Shown here: positions 18,641 to 29,500 of the stretch, piece by piece
Layout of the letters: each line of letters starts with the position of its first letter
Numbering within the stretch: the stretch's first letter is position 1
Origin: Bermanella marisrubri
GTDB lineage: Bacteria; Pseudomonadota; Gammaproteobacteria; Pseudomonadales; Oceanobacteraceae
DNA length: 64,000 nt
Assembly: GCF_012295615.1 (NCBI RefSeq)
Contig: NZ_CP051183.1
Span: 811,001 to 875,000 of the forward strand
Direction: 5' to 3'
Translations under genes and position numbers: made by a program
The notes under the pieces: generated by a model
Database searches by the model: none
What the model was told of the DNA's origin: nothing
What the model saw: only the letters and a program-made list of their open reading frames with translations

Positions 18641-20095
18641 TTAGCATTTTGCGTCTAGCTTCTCTTTCAGCATTTTGTTGGCCATGCCAGGGTTTGCTGT
18701 ACCCTTGGACGCTTTCATAACTTGACCGACAAAGAAGCCAATCATTTTACCGCGCTTATCTGGCTCAGCATTCACATACTGATCTACTTGCGCTTGGTTG
18801 TTAGCAATGACGTCTTCAACAATGGCTTCAATAGCACCTGTATCCGTCACTTGTTTTAGACCCAAGCTATCGATCAAGGCATCCACGTCATCGCCTTGCT
18901 GTTCCCAAAGCGCTTGGAATAGCGTCTTGCCGCCTTTACCTGAAATCGTATCGTCTTTAATACGTACCAGCATTTGACCAAGTTGCTTTGCGCTAATTGG
19001 GCTATCTTGAATTTCCACTTCGTTTTTATTTAACGCAGCGGATAATTCACCCATGACCCAGTTGGCGGCCAACTTGAAGTCGCCACATTTTGCCGCCACG
19101 GCTTCAAAGTAATCGGCGATGGCGCGAGTAGCACTGAGCACACCGGCATCGTATTCACTTAAGCCGTGCTCATCCATGAAGCGTTGCTTTTTTTGATCCG
19201 GTAGTTCGGGTAAAGAATCATTGATCGCCTGAATATAATCATCGTCAATCACCACAGGCAATAGATCAGGACATGGGAAGTAGCGGTAATCATTTTCTAC
19301 TTCTTTTGAGCGCATGGAGCGCGTTTCCATTTTCACTGGATCAAAAAGACGGGTCTCTTGAACGATTTCGCCACCGTCTTCAAGGATGTCCATTTGACGT
19401 TCAATTTCAACGTTAATGGCTTGCTCTACAAAACGGAAGCTATTGACGTTTTTGATTTCGGTACGAGTACCAAATTCTTCTTGGCCTTTTGGACGTAAAG
19501 ATACGTTACAGTCACAACGCATAGAACCTTGTGAAAGATCGCCGTCGCAAATACCAAGATACGTTACGATGCTGTGCATCTTTTTGAAATACGCTGCCGC
19601 TTCTTTAGCGCTGCGAATTTCTGGTTCAGATACGATTTCAATCAATGGTGTGCCAGCGCGGTTTAAGTCGATGCCGGACATGCCATGAAAGTCTTCGTGC
19701 AATGACTTACCTGCGTCTTCTTCAAGGTGGGCGCGAGTCACATTGATGCGTTTCGTCGTGCCATCTTCAAGGTCGATATCAATATGACCCATACCAACAA
19801 TAGGGTGATGCAGCTGAGTGGTTTGATAGCCCTTGGGTGAATCTGGGTAAAAATAGTTTTTACGGTCGAACACAGACACCTTGCCGATTTCTGCATCGAT
19901 CGCTAAGCCGAATTTCACTGCCATGCGCAGTGCTTCTTCATTGAATACAGGTAAAACACCCGGTAAACCTAAGTCTACGAGTGATGCCTGTGTATTTGGC
20001 TCGGCACCAAACTCGGTGCTCGAACCTGAAAAGATTTTTGATTTCGTGGCCAATTGAGCATGAATCTCAAGGCCAATCACTACTTCCCATTCCAT
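18641..20095 (-). CDS. gatB: Asp/Glu-tRNA amidotransferase subunit B
   Basis: The 484-residue tRNA-binding kinase/transamidase subunit of GatCAB, which converts misacylated Glu-tRNAGln or Asp-tRNAAsn to the correct aminoacyl-tRNA. The catalytic cradle ([11 protein letters not shown] at the N-terminus, [14 protein letters not shown] near residues 156-169) and the C-terminal helical/YqeY tail (ending near [12 protein letters not shown]) are both complete. It is the last gene of gatC-gatA-gatB, 29 bases after gatA. Confidence 0.97.
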   Translation of the reverse strand: MEWEVVIGLEIHAQLATKSKIFSGSSTEFGAEPNTQASLVDLGLPGVLPVFNEEALRMAVKFGLAIDAEIGKVSVFDRKNYFYPDSPKGYQTTQLHHPIVGMGHIDIDLEDGTTKRINVTRAHLEEDAGKSLHEDFHGMSGIDLNRAGTPLIEIVSEPEIRSAKEAAAYFKKMHSIVTYLGICDGDLSQGSMRCDCNVSLRPKGQEEFGTRTEIKNVNSFRFVEQAINVEIERQMDILEDGGEIVQETRLFDPVKMETRSMRSKEVENDYRYFPCPDLLPVVIDDDYIQAINDSLPELPDQKKQRFMDEHGLSEYDAGVLSATRAIADYFEAVAAKCGDFKLAANWVMGELSAALNKNEVEIQDSPISAKQLGQMLVRIKDDTISGKGGKTLFQALWEQQGDDVDALIDSLGLKQVTDTGAIEAIVEDVIANNQAQVDQYVNAEPDKRGKMIGFFVGQVMKASKGTANPGMANKMLKEKLDAKC

Positions 20096-20124
20096 AATGG
20101 TGAATTCCTCTTTTTGACCCTGAA

Positions 20125-21585
20125 TTAAAAGCCGTCTGGGCTTTGCTTGTGATGCTCTGTTACCTGTTGGAATTGATGCGCCATGTTTAACATGCCAGCC
20201 TCATCCCAATAGTTACCCATGATTTGTAAACCAACCGGTAGACCATTAATTTGACCTGCCGGAATCGACATGCCAGGTAAGCCGGCAAGGTTACAAGAAA
20301 GGGTAAATTTGTCTTCCATATACATGGAAACAGGGTCGTCGTTTTTCTCGCCAATGTTAAACGCAGGGCTCGGTGTCGTTGGTCCCATGATGTAATCCAC
20401 GTCTTCAAACGCTTTAACAAAATCGTTTTTTATTAAGCGGCGAATTTTTTGTGCTTTAACATAATAGGCATCATAAAAACCCGTTGAAAGTGCGAAAGTA
20501 CCTACCATGATGCGGCGTTTAACTTCGTCGCCAAAACCTTCTCCACGACTGCGCTTATATAAATCTTCAACGTCTTTTGGATCATTGCAGCGATAGCCAA
20601 AGCGAACACCATCCATACGTGACAGGTTGGCACTGCACTCGGCAGGCGCCACAACATAATAAGCAGGAATAGCAAGATCGGTACTTGGCAGGTCGATTTC
20701 TTTAACGGTACAGCCCAGTTTTTCAAATTCCGCAATGGCTTCGCGCATTTTGCTGGCCATTTCCCCATCAAGGCTTTCAGGGAAAAACTCTTTGGGTAAA
20801 CCAATGACCTTGCCTTTAATATCGTCATTAAGGTTAGCGGTGAAGTCAGTGTCTGGTTGCTCAACACTGGTGCTGTCTTTTTCATCAAAGCCAGCCATTA
20901 CATTGAGCATCATTGCTGCGTCTTCAGCGGTTTGCGCCATCGGACCCGCTTGGTCTAGCGAAGAGGCAAACGCGATCATGCCCCAACGGGAGCAGCGACC
21001 ATAGGTGGGTTTCAAGCCGGTTAGGTTGGTCAATGCTGATGGTTGACGAATAGAACCACCTGTATCCGTACCGGTTGCGGCAGGTGCTAAACGGGCCGCC
21101 ACGGCCGCAGCGCTACCACCGGAAGAACCGCCTGGAATGGCTTTTTGGTTCCATGGGTTTTTAACTTCACCAAAGAACGAGCTTTCGTTAGAGGAGCCCA
21201 TGGCAAATTCGTCCATATTGGTCTTACCTAAACAAACGGCACCTTGCTGTTTAAACTTTTCGACAATGGTGGCGTCATAGGGAGGAACAAAGTTGCTGAG
21301 CATTTTGCTTGCGCAGGTGGTGAGAACACCATCTGTACAAAAAATGTCCTTGTGTGCGAAAGGGACGCCAGTCCATGGAGTGGCATTACCTGCCGCTCGA
21401 CGTTCATCAGCGGCTTTTGCATCGGCTAGCGCTTGCTCTTCGCATACGGTAATAAAACTATTTAGGCCATTTTCTCCTTGATCCAGTTGTTTTATGCGAT
21501 CAAGAAAATGTTGTGTGACTTCGACGCTGGTGAATTCACCGGTTTCTAAGCCTTTTGAAATTTCAGCTAGGGTTAGGTTATGCAT
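20125..21585 (-). CDS. gatA: Asp/Glu-tRNA amidotransferase subunit A
   Basis: The 486-residue amidase subunit that releases ammonia from glutamine for the GatB site. The Ser-cisSer-Lys triad is complete: Lys79 in PFAHKDIF, Ser154 in GGSSGGS and the nucleophile Ser178 in TDTGGSIR, in the same numbering as characterised GatA enzymes. It starts 13 bases after the gatC stop. Confidence 0.97.
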   Translation of the reverse strand: MHNLTLAEISKGLETGEFTSVEVTQHFLDRIKQLDQGENGLNSFITVCEEQALADAKAADERRAAGNATPWTGVPFAHKDIFCTDGVLTTCASKMLSNFVPPYDATIVEKFKQQGAVCLGKTNMDEFAMGSSNESSFFGEVKNPWNQKAIPGGSSGGSAAAVAARLAPAATGTDTGGSIRQPSALTNLTGLKPTYGRCSRWGMIAFASSLDQAGPMAQTAEDAAMMLNVMAGFDEKDSTSVEQPDTDFTANLNDDIKGKVIGLPKEFFPESLDGEMASKMREAIAEFEKLGCTVKEIDLPSTDLAIPAYYVVAPAECSANLSRMDGVRFGYRCNDPKDVEDLYKRSRGEGFGDEVKRRIMVGTFALSTGFYDAYYVKAQKIRRLIKNDFVKAFEDVDYIMGPTTPSPAFNIGEKNDDPVSMYMEDKFTLSCNLAGLPGMSIPAGQINGLPVGLQIMGNYWDEAGMLNMAHQFQQVTEHHKQSPDGF

Positions 21586-21598
21586 GACAAATGATCAC

Positions 21599-21886
21599 TT
21601 ATTCAACAACTTTGGGAACGAGAAATAGGCCTTGCTCTTGCGCAGGTGCATTGGCCATGTATTTCTCTCGTTGGTTAGACTCGGTAACAACGTCTGCACG
21701 CAGTCGTTGTACTGCATCAGTTGGGTGAGCCAAAGGTTGAACATCGCCGGTATCGACGGCATTCATTTGTTCGACTAGATCAAGAATGTTACTAAGGTCC
21801 GTGCGATATTGTTCGATCTGTTGATCGTCCAGTGCCAAACGAGCCAGATTTGCGATGTTTTTCACATCTTTGCTATCGAGCGCCAT
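21599..21886 (-). CDS. gatC: Asp/Glu-tRNA amidotransferase subunit C
   Basis: The 95-residue GatC belt subunit, which stabilises the GatA-GatB contact. Typical features are the helical N-terminus (DVKNIANLARLALDD) and the conserved VQPLAHPTDAV segment. The start at 21886 gives the family length and follows an AGAGAGA ribosome-binding site; the open frame continues 17 codons upstream without support. It is first in gatCAB and divergent from mreB across 130 bp. Confidence 0.95.
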   Translation of the reverse strand: MALDSKDVKNIANLARLALDDQQIEQYRTDLSNILDLVEQMNAVDTGDVQPLAHPTDAVQRLRADVVTESNQREKYMANAPAQEQGLFLVPKVVE

Positions 21887-21965
21887 GAAATGTCTCTCTG
21901 CTTTAATGTAAGCTTGGAAAAAGACGTAACTTAACATATTTGTGCCTTGCTCAAAAACCCCGTGG

Positions 21966-21992
21966 TTGATAGTCTAAGGCCCAAAATAATAT
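21966..21992 (+). promoter_or_regulatory. Candidate mreB promoter
   Basis: TTGATA (21966-21971) and TAATAT (21987-21992) are separated by only 15 bp, shorter than ideal, in the gatC-mreB gap. The -10 lies about 25 bases before the mreB ATG. Other AT-rich -10 choices are possible. Confidence 0.35.
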
Positions 21993-22013
21993 TTATATCA
22001 TCTTTGGATTTGA

Positions 22014-23057
<1,044 letters not shown>

Positions 23058-23073
23058 GCCATGGGTCATTTTT

Positions 23074-23094
23074 CGCTCAGCTATTGGCTGAGCG
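23074..23094 (+). promoter_or_regulatory. Intercistronic hairpin between mreB and mreC
   Basis: A perfect 8-bp GC-rich stem CGCTCAGC / GCTGAGCG (23074-23081 and 23087-23094) with a TATTG loop lies 16 bases after the mreB stop. No T-run follows, so it is more likely an mRNA-stability or processing element or a partial attenuator than a full terminator. It could keep MreB levels above MreC/MreD. Confidence 0.5.
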
Positions 23095-23145
23095 ATTCCG
23101 TTTGGCTTTCACTAACTGCATCGCTGTTTTTGAAAGGAGTTCCCC

Positions 23146-24000
23146 ATTAAAGGTATTTTCTCGTCTGGTCCGACGTTAGGCTATCGTCTTATTTTGTCGG
23201 CATTCATCTGCTTGGTTTTATTGCTCGCGGATAGGCATCTTGCGCCTACCGTTCACTTGCGTAACGCCCTCGGCTTTTTTGTCACTCCCGTTCACTGGGT
23301 TGCCGGTTTACCAATGCAATTGGGGTTGTGGGCGGAGGAATCTACGGTATCTCGCACCGAGCTTTTAGATGAAAATCGACGCTTAAAAAATGAAGCCTTG
23401 GTTTTAAAGCAGAAAGTGCAACAAATGGTCTCGTTGCGAGCAGAAAATAATCGATTGCGCGAACTGCTTAATGCGTCCGAGCAATTGGACGATGATGTAC
23501 TCGTTGCTGAGCTCATAGGTGTTGACCCAGATCCTTATACTCATGAGGTGATTTTAAACAAAGGCTCAGAACAAGGGGTTTTTGTGGGGCAGCCAATCTT
23601 AGATGCGCAAGGTCTGATGGGGCAGGTGATTGAAGTATTGCCTTATACCAGTCGTGTTCTGTTACTGGCCGATAGCAATCATGCCATTCCGGTTCAAGTT
23701 AATCGTAATGGTCTGCGCAGTATTGTTGTCGGGACCGGAAAATTAGACGAATTGGCTTTGGTTTATGTGCCAGATACGGCAGATATTCGAAAAGGCGATT
23801 TGTTAGTCAGTTCAGGCTTAGGCAGTCGATACCCCAAGGGCTACCCTGTGGCCGAAATCACCAAAGTTGAACACGACCCTGGAGAGCCATTTGCTATCGT
23901 ACGAGCCAAACCTACCGCATTCTTGGATCGTTCGCGCTATCTGCTGATGGTGTTCTCTGCTGAAAGTCGTTTGCCCACTATCGAATCGGAGGGTCTGTAA
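23146..24000 (+). CDS. mreC: Rod-shape determining protein MreC, apparent ATT start
   Basis: A periplasmic scaffold of the elongasome; 284 residues if translation starts at ATT 23146. No ATG, GTG or TTG occurs between the in-frame stop TGA at 23131 and TTG at 23194. The ATT has a near-perfect ribosome-binding site (AAAGGAG, 23133-23139, 6-base spacing), and the encoded KGIFSSGPTLGYRLIL matches the normal MreC N-terminus (K..FS.GPSL..RL) before the membrane helix (about residues 15-33). Starting at TTG 23194 would remove this segment and part of the helix. A coiled coil (about 70-110, ENRRLKNEALVLKQKVQQM) and the double beta-barrel domain follow. The stop overlaps the mreD ATG. Confidence 0.9.
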   Translation: MKGIFSSGPTLGYRLILSAFICLVLLLADRHLAPTVHLRNALGFFVTPVHWVAGLPMQLGLWAEESTVSRTELLDENRRLKNEALVLKQKVQQMVSLRAENNRLRELLNASEQLDDDVLVAELIGVDPDPYTHEVILNKGSEQGVFVGQPILDAQGLMGQVIEVLPYTSRVLLLADSNHAIPVQVNRNGLRSIVVGTGKLDELALVYVPDTADIRKGDLLVSSGLGSRYPKGYPVAEITKVEHDPGEPFAIVRAKPTAFLDRSRYLLMVFSAESRLPTIESEGL

Positions 24001-24467
24001 TGAACGCCTATGCTGTCATTTTGCCTACCTTCTTTTTAGCGTTCGTCCTGTCGGTTTTACCCTTTCCGCGTTTGATTGACTTCATTCGCCCCGAATGGGT
24101 CGCCATGACTCTTATTTTTTGGTGTGTACTAAGCCCTGGTCGCGCTGGCATCTTCCTTGGCTTTTTTATGGGGTTACTTTTTGATGTGCTTCATGGCCAG
24201 CTATTGGGGCAAAGTGCTCTAGCGCTAAGCGTGCTGGGGTATTTATGCGCTTTAATGCAATCAAGAATGCGTATTTATAACCCGTTACAGCAAAGCTTTA
24301 TGGTATTCGTCATGGTTGGCTTATATCTTTTAATGAGTTTCTGGATCGAATCCCTGATGGGGGTTGATCGTAAGACAGCTTTGTTATGGCCCAGTGTGGG
24401 GAGTGCTCTTATTTGGCCGCTTTGGTACAACTTGCTATTTGCTATACGACAGTTCTTTAGGGCGTAG
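24000..24467 (+). CDS. mreD: Rod-shape determining protein MreD
   Basis: A 155-residue inner-membrane partner of MreC with about five hydrophobic helices and few charged residues. The GIFLGFFMGLLFDVLHG stretch (about residues 50-66) is the most recognisable MreD segment. Its ATG overlaps the mreC stop by one base (TAATG), implying coupled translation. Confidence 0.95.
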   Translation: MNAYAVILPTFFLAFVLSVLPFPRLIDFIRPEWVAMTLIFWCVLSPGRAGIFLGFFMGLLFDVLHGQLLGQSALALSVLGYLCALMQSRMRIYNPLQQSFMVFVMVGLYLLMSFWIESLMGVDRKTALLWPSVGSALIWPLWYNLLFAIRQFFRA

Positions 24468-24469
24468 CA

Positions 24470-25039
24470 ATGGCAGATCTGATATTGGCGTCCGCATCAC
24501 CCCGTCGAAAAGAATTATTACAGCAAATAGGGGTCAATATTGCTATAAGGCCTGTTGACATTGATGAAACCGTTTTGGCAAACGAAAGCGCTAAAGACTA
24601 TGTCGTGCGTTTGGCTAGAGAGAAGGCTGAAGCTTGCCATGAGCAAGAGCGACCTGTGTTGGGCAGTGATACATGTGTTGTTGTTGACGATGAAATTTTG
24701 GGTAAGCCGCAAAGCAAGGAAGCCGCTATCGCCATGTTAACAAGACTATCCGGGCGTAGTCATGAGGTATTTAGTGGCGTTGCGATTCGTCAAGGTACGC
24801 GGCTCGATGTACGTTATGTTGCCACTAGGGTGACCTTTAAGACGTTAACAGCCGCACAAATAGAGGCCTACGTGGCCACTGAAGAGCCTATGGACAAAGC
24901 AGGTTCGTATGGTATTCAGGGTATGGGTGCCGTATTGGTCGAGCGTATCCACGGAAGTTTTAGTAACGTGGTGGGATTGCCGCTTGAGACGGTAGCCGCC
25001 ATGCTAGACAGTTTTAGTGTGCCTTATTGGCAAACTTGA
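24470..25039 (+). CDS. maf: Maf family nucleoside triphosphate pyrophosphatase
   Basis: A 189-residue Maf protein, a house-cleaning pyrophosphatase probably acting on dTTP/UTP (YhdE type) or modified nucleotides. The N-terminal ILASASPRRKELLQQIG (phosphate-binding SxSPRR) and the metal-binding VLGSDTCVVVDDEILGKP, about residues 62-79, are intact; AGSYGIQGMGAVLVERIHGSFSNVVGLP near the C-terminus is also typical. It starts 2 bases after mreD. YhdE rather than YceF type is inferred from its place beside mreD and rng. Confidence 0.94.
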   Translation: MADLILASASPRRKELLQQIGVNIAIRPVDIDETVLANESAKDYVVRLAREKAEACHEQERPVLGSDTCVVVDDEILGKPQSKEAAIAMLTRLSGRSHEVFSGVAIRQGTRLDVRYVATRVTFKTLTAAQIEAYVATEEPMDKAGSYGIQGMGAVLVERIHGSFSNVVGLPLETVAAMLDSFSVPYWQT

Positions 25040-25074
25040 TTTTATGACCCAGTTAGCTGGGTAGAGTAGTGACC

Positions 25075-26550
25075 ATGAATACGGAAATCTTATTAAATGT
25101 AACCCCCACAGAGACTCGAATGGGTCTTGTGGAAAACGGGGTATTGCAGGAAGTTAGTATCGAACGCAGTAACCGTCGCGGTATCGTTGGCAATATCTAC
25201 AAAGGTAAAGTCGTGCGTGTCTTGCCCGGTATGCAAGCTGCATTTGTTGACGTAGGTTTAGAGCGCGCCGCTTTTATACACGCAGCAGATATTCATGGTC
25301 CGGCGAAAGATAGTGAGGCAGCCAAGCGCCAGCCGGATGCTATCACTAGTTTGGTGCATGAGGGCCAAAGCCTTGTAGTGCAAGTGACAAAAGATCCCAT
25401 AGGTACCAAAGGGGCGCGACTTACGACGCATCTTTCAATTCCCTCCCGTTATCTCGTATTTATGCCGTACTCTCAGCATGTAGGAATCAGCCAACGAATT
25501 GAAGACGAGGGGGAGCGTGATCGCCTACGGAAATTAGTGTTGTCCTGTATGGAAGCGGAAGGTTTAAGTGATGAGTGCGGTTTTATTCTTCGTACTGCTG
25601 CTGAAGGTGCCGGAGAAGATGAAATTCTTATGGATACCCGCTACTTGCAGCGCGTTTGGGGTAAAGTTCAGGAGCGTATGAAATCTGCGGACGCTCCAAG
25701 TGTGATTTACGAAGAGTTACCGCTGCATTTACGTACATTCCGCGATTTTATTCGCCCTGAGGTGGATAAAGTATTAATTGATAGTCGTGAAAACTTTTCA
25801 AAGGCGCAGGAATTTGCGCAATCGTTCGTGCCGGAAGTCGAGAATAAATTGGAGTATTATCCTGGCGAACGTCCCATTTTCGATTTGTATGCGGTTGAAG
25901 ATGAAATTCAAAAGGCGCTTGAGCGCAAAGTCCAATTAAAATCAGGGGGCTACCTGATTATTGATCAAACTGAAGCCATGACCACCATTGATGTGAATAC
26001 GGGTGGGTTTGTTGGTCATCGTAATTTAGAAGAAACCATTTTCAAAACTAACCTTGAAGCAGCCACCGTCATTGGTCGTCAATTAAGACTGCGTAATCTT
26101 GGCGGTATTATCATTCTAGATTTTATCGATATGGAGGATGTGGAGCATCAGCGTCAAGTCCTTCGGATGCTAGAAAAAGTATTAGAAAAAGATCACGCGA
26201 AAACCAAAATCTCCCAAGTATCGGAGTTGGGTTTGGTTGAAATGACGCGCAAACGTACCCGAGAAAGCTTGGGGCAAATGATTTGTGAACCCTGTCATCA
26301 CTGTGACGGTCGCGGCACTATTAAAACTGCGGAAACCATTTGCTATGAGATCTTTCGAGAGCTTTTAAGAGAAGCCCGTGCGTATGATGCTAACGGTTAT
26401 TTAGTATTAGCGTCACAAGGTGTTATTGATCTCTTCCTTGATGAAGAAAGCCAAAGTCTAGCGGACCTTGAAAACTTTATTGGCAAGACTATCAAGTTGC
26501 AAGTGGAGCCTTTATACAGTCAAGAGCAGTACGACGTTATACTACAATAG
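25075..26550 (+). CDS. rng: Ribonuclease G
   Basis: An endoribonuclease of the RNase E/G family that matures the 16S rRNA 5' end and degrades mRNA. The 491-residue protein starts at ATG 25075; a GTG two codons upstream (25069) is also possible. It has an S1 domain with the RNase E/G insertion (about residues 35-125), the catalytic Asp residues in TIDVNTGGFVG and IIILDFIDMED (about 300-350), and the zinc-link Cys pair in CEPCHHCDGRG (about 400-410). The N-terminus NTEILLNVTPTETR is typical of RNase G, and there is no long RNase E-type C-terminal scaffold. Confidence 0.96.
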   Translation: MNTEILLNVTPTETRMGLVENGVLQEVSIERSNRRGIVGNIYKGKVVRVLPGMQAAFVDVGLERAAFIHAADIHGPAKDSEAAKRQPDAITSLVHEGQSLVVQVTKDPIGTKGARLTTHLSIPSRYLVFMPYSQHVGISQRIEDEGERDRLRKLVLSCMEAEGLSDECGFILRTAAEGAGEDEILMDTRYLQRVWGKVQERMKSADAPSVIYEELPLHLRTFRDFIRPEVDKVLIDSRENFSKAQEFAQSFVPEVENKLEYYPGERPIFDLYAVEDEIQKALERKVQLKSGGYLIIDQTEAMTTIDVNTGGFVGHRNLEETIFKTNLEAATVIGRQLRLRNLGGIIILDFIDMEDVEHQRQVLRMLEKVLEKDHAKTKISQVSELGLVEMTRKRTRESLGQMICEPCHHCDGRGTIKTAETICYEIFRELLREARAYDANGYLVLASQGVIDLFLDEESQSLADLENFIGKTIKLQVEPLYSQEQYDVILQ

Positions 26551-26553
26551 ACT

Positions 26554-29500
26554 ATGAAACGAACGGTTCTCAAGCAAAGCTTAAATTCTCTGAACCTGTT
26601 TCTGGTGGCTGCCTTTTTATTGATGGCATTATACAGTGCCATCGGTCAACAGGTGTTTCCATACATTGGTCAGTATCGTCAGAATTTGGAGCAGTTTTTA
26701 AGCGAGCAATTAAACTCTCAGGTTGATATACGTAGCTTATCTGGCGATATGAATGTTCTCGTACCTTCTATTCAAATGGAAGGTATAACGATCGCTGGGA
26801 AAAGTGCACGTCAAGCAAACCTATCTATAGCGTCTATTGATGCCGTACTGAATCCTCGTTTAAGTTTAATCAATCTAAAACCAGTATTTGATCGTGTACG
26901 TTTATCCGGCCTGTACTTGTCTCTTGGTGATGGAGAGCCCACAGACTCGCAAAATAACCCTGTGGGCTTAAAGTCACTCATCCAAAACTTATTGTTACAG
27001 CAGTATCTTGAACTAAATAATGTCACTGTTGATTTTGGAGATGGTCGTACAGTTGAATTGGATCATGTTGTAATGACGGGGGATGGATTCCATCGTCTGA
27101 TGACAGGCAGTGTGGTTTATGGTGAAGAAAAATCTATTAGAGCAAGTTTACAGCTATATAGTGAAGGCGACCCATGGGATCTATCTCAATTTTATGCGCG
27201 TGGTAATCTAGATGTTGCAAACGCTGATGTGGCTTACTGGTTAAAAAATCTATTTGATTTAAGTACTTTCGAATCGTTTTCTCCTTCCATGAACTTAGGT
27301 TTTGAGTTTAAAGAAGGTCTACTTAATTATGCTAAATTCAATGTGTCTAGCCCTCGTGTTGAGATGCAAGATTATGCAAACTTAAAAGCGGTGAATACCC
27401 AATTCTGGGTTAAACAGCTGAGTTTAAATAGTTGGTCGATTTGGTTTGATAAAGCCAAATTTAATCTTAAGCAAGAACCTTGGCAGTTTGAAAACTTTGG
27501 CCTTAATTTAAGTCGAAAAGGACAAGATAATCGCTGGCAATATTATATTCAAGATATCGAATTGAGTTACCTCGAAAATCTGCTTTATGATTTGGAGTTG
27601 ATGCCCGAAACATTGGATGAGACCTTAGATAGTTTACGACCGCAGGGTAACTTACGAGATGCGAATTTAATTGTTAATCAGTCTCCTAGTAAGGAGACGC
27701 AATACAATTTCGTTGCACGTTTAAACGATATTCAACTTAATCCTTACAAGGGCGCACCCGGTATCAAACATGTGTCCGGTGTTGTTGCAGCCAACAAGGA
27801 TGGGGGGCGTGTACAGTTTGAGAGTGATGGTGCTCAGTTTAATTTTGCTAATATCTATGAACAAGCTTTGGCGAGTACAACAAGCAAAGGGCAAGTAGAT
27901 TGGCGTATTGATCAGAAGTCCATTCGAGTCACATCACAAGATCTCAATATTCAGCTAGCTGATCTTGGAAGAGTAAGTGGCGGTTTTGATTTGCTACTGA
28001 ATAAAGCGTCGCCTGCCAATGATCAGTTATTACTTAATTTAGCTCTCTCTAACGTTCCGGTTGCAGCTCACAAGCGTTTGGTTCCTAAAATAGCAGGTGA
28101 AAATCTTACGAATTGGTTGGATGGAGCATTACTGGGCGGCACAATTCAAAATGGACAATTGCTATTGTTGAGCGAACTGCAAGAGAGTGATTCGCAGCTT
28201 CAGCTCGAACTACTGCTAAACGCCAGAGAAGGGCGTTTACGCTATATGGACGAGTGGCCCTCAGTGCAAGATATCCATGGTTCCGTATGGGTGCAAAACA
28301 GTAAAGTGTTGGGTCGTTTTGAACAGGGTCAATCACTTGGTGGCGAATTGTCAAACGTCTCGTTGAGCTATGACGCCGAAGAAAATTGGCTAGCTATCTC
28401 CTCTGGGGTCAAGGGTGACAGCGAGGAATTACTAGCTTACTTTCAGGACACCCCTCTGAAAAAAGTAGTCAACGAGCAGTTGCAAGATTGGTCAATAACT
28501 GGGCAACACGAGACCCAATTAGGGTTATTTATTCCGCTAGATGAAGGCGAACCCATTGTCGATGTAGCAACACAAATAAAACAATCTGATTTATCGTTGC
28601 AGGGTTTGATATTTGAACAAACCGCTGGAAGTATTTACTACAGCAGTTCGCAAGGACTAAGCAGTAATTCAATTGATACTCGACTATGGCAGGAAGATGT
28701 TCGATTGAATATTGTCAGTGATGTGAGTGAATCTGGTTTCTCACCAGAAATTCGGTTTGATGGGACTGCCAATATGAAAGGTCTAAAACAATGGCTTAGT
28801 TTGTCGTTGCTCACTCCTATCGAAGGTCGCACGAATGTTTCTGGTAGTTTTTATATTAATCGGTTGCAAGATGGCTTTACAGGAATCGAATTATCTTCCC
28901 AACTTAAAGGCCTCAAAGTGGACGCACCTAAGCCTTACGGTAAGGTCGAAAATGATGAAAAGCCGTTAAAACTGAGTTACCGCTTAAATGACCGCCAAGA
29001 GTTTCGTTTAAGCTATGCGGATAAATTAAGTTTGGCCATGTTGCTCAAAGATCAAAGCATTTTTAGTGGTCAAGTTTATCTAGGTGCGACCGAAGCCTAT
29101 ATCCCAACCAGTCAGGGTTTATTGGTAGAGGGACATTTAAGTCATATACCTTTGGATCAATGGCAGCAAACATGGAGGTCAATTGATAGCGCGTCGTCAA
29201 ATGATACTCAGGTTCAAGCTAACGCATCGTTTATCAAAGAAATCAAAGTCAGCACGGATCGTTTGTCATACAAAGATGATCATGTAAAAGACGTTCAGGC
29301 TTCTATCCGACCGCAAGCGAAAGGTTGGCGCCTGGATGTGACTTCTCCAATTATCACGGGCCGTATTGATTACGAGTCCGACCAACCGTTGAATCTAGAT
29401 CTTGACTATATTCACTGGCCTGCCACCGTTAATAGTGAAAAAATTGACCTTGAGCCACAGGAAGATTTGTTTACCAATATTGATCCCAAACAAGTGCCGG

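Noticed and set aside
23194-24000. mreC starting at TTG 23194
   Set aside because: It would delete the conserved N-terminal segment and part of the membrane helix, and has no ribosome-binding site; the ATT at 23146 has an ideal one.
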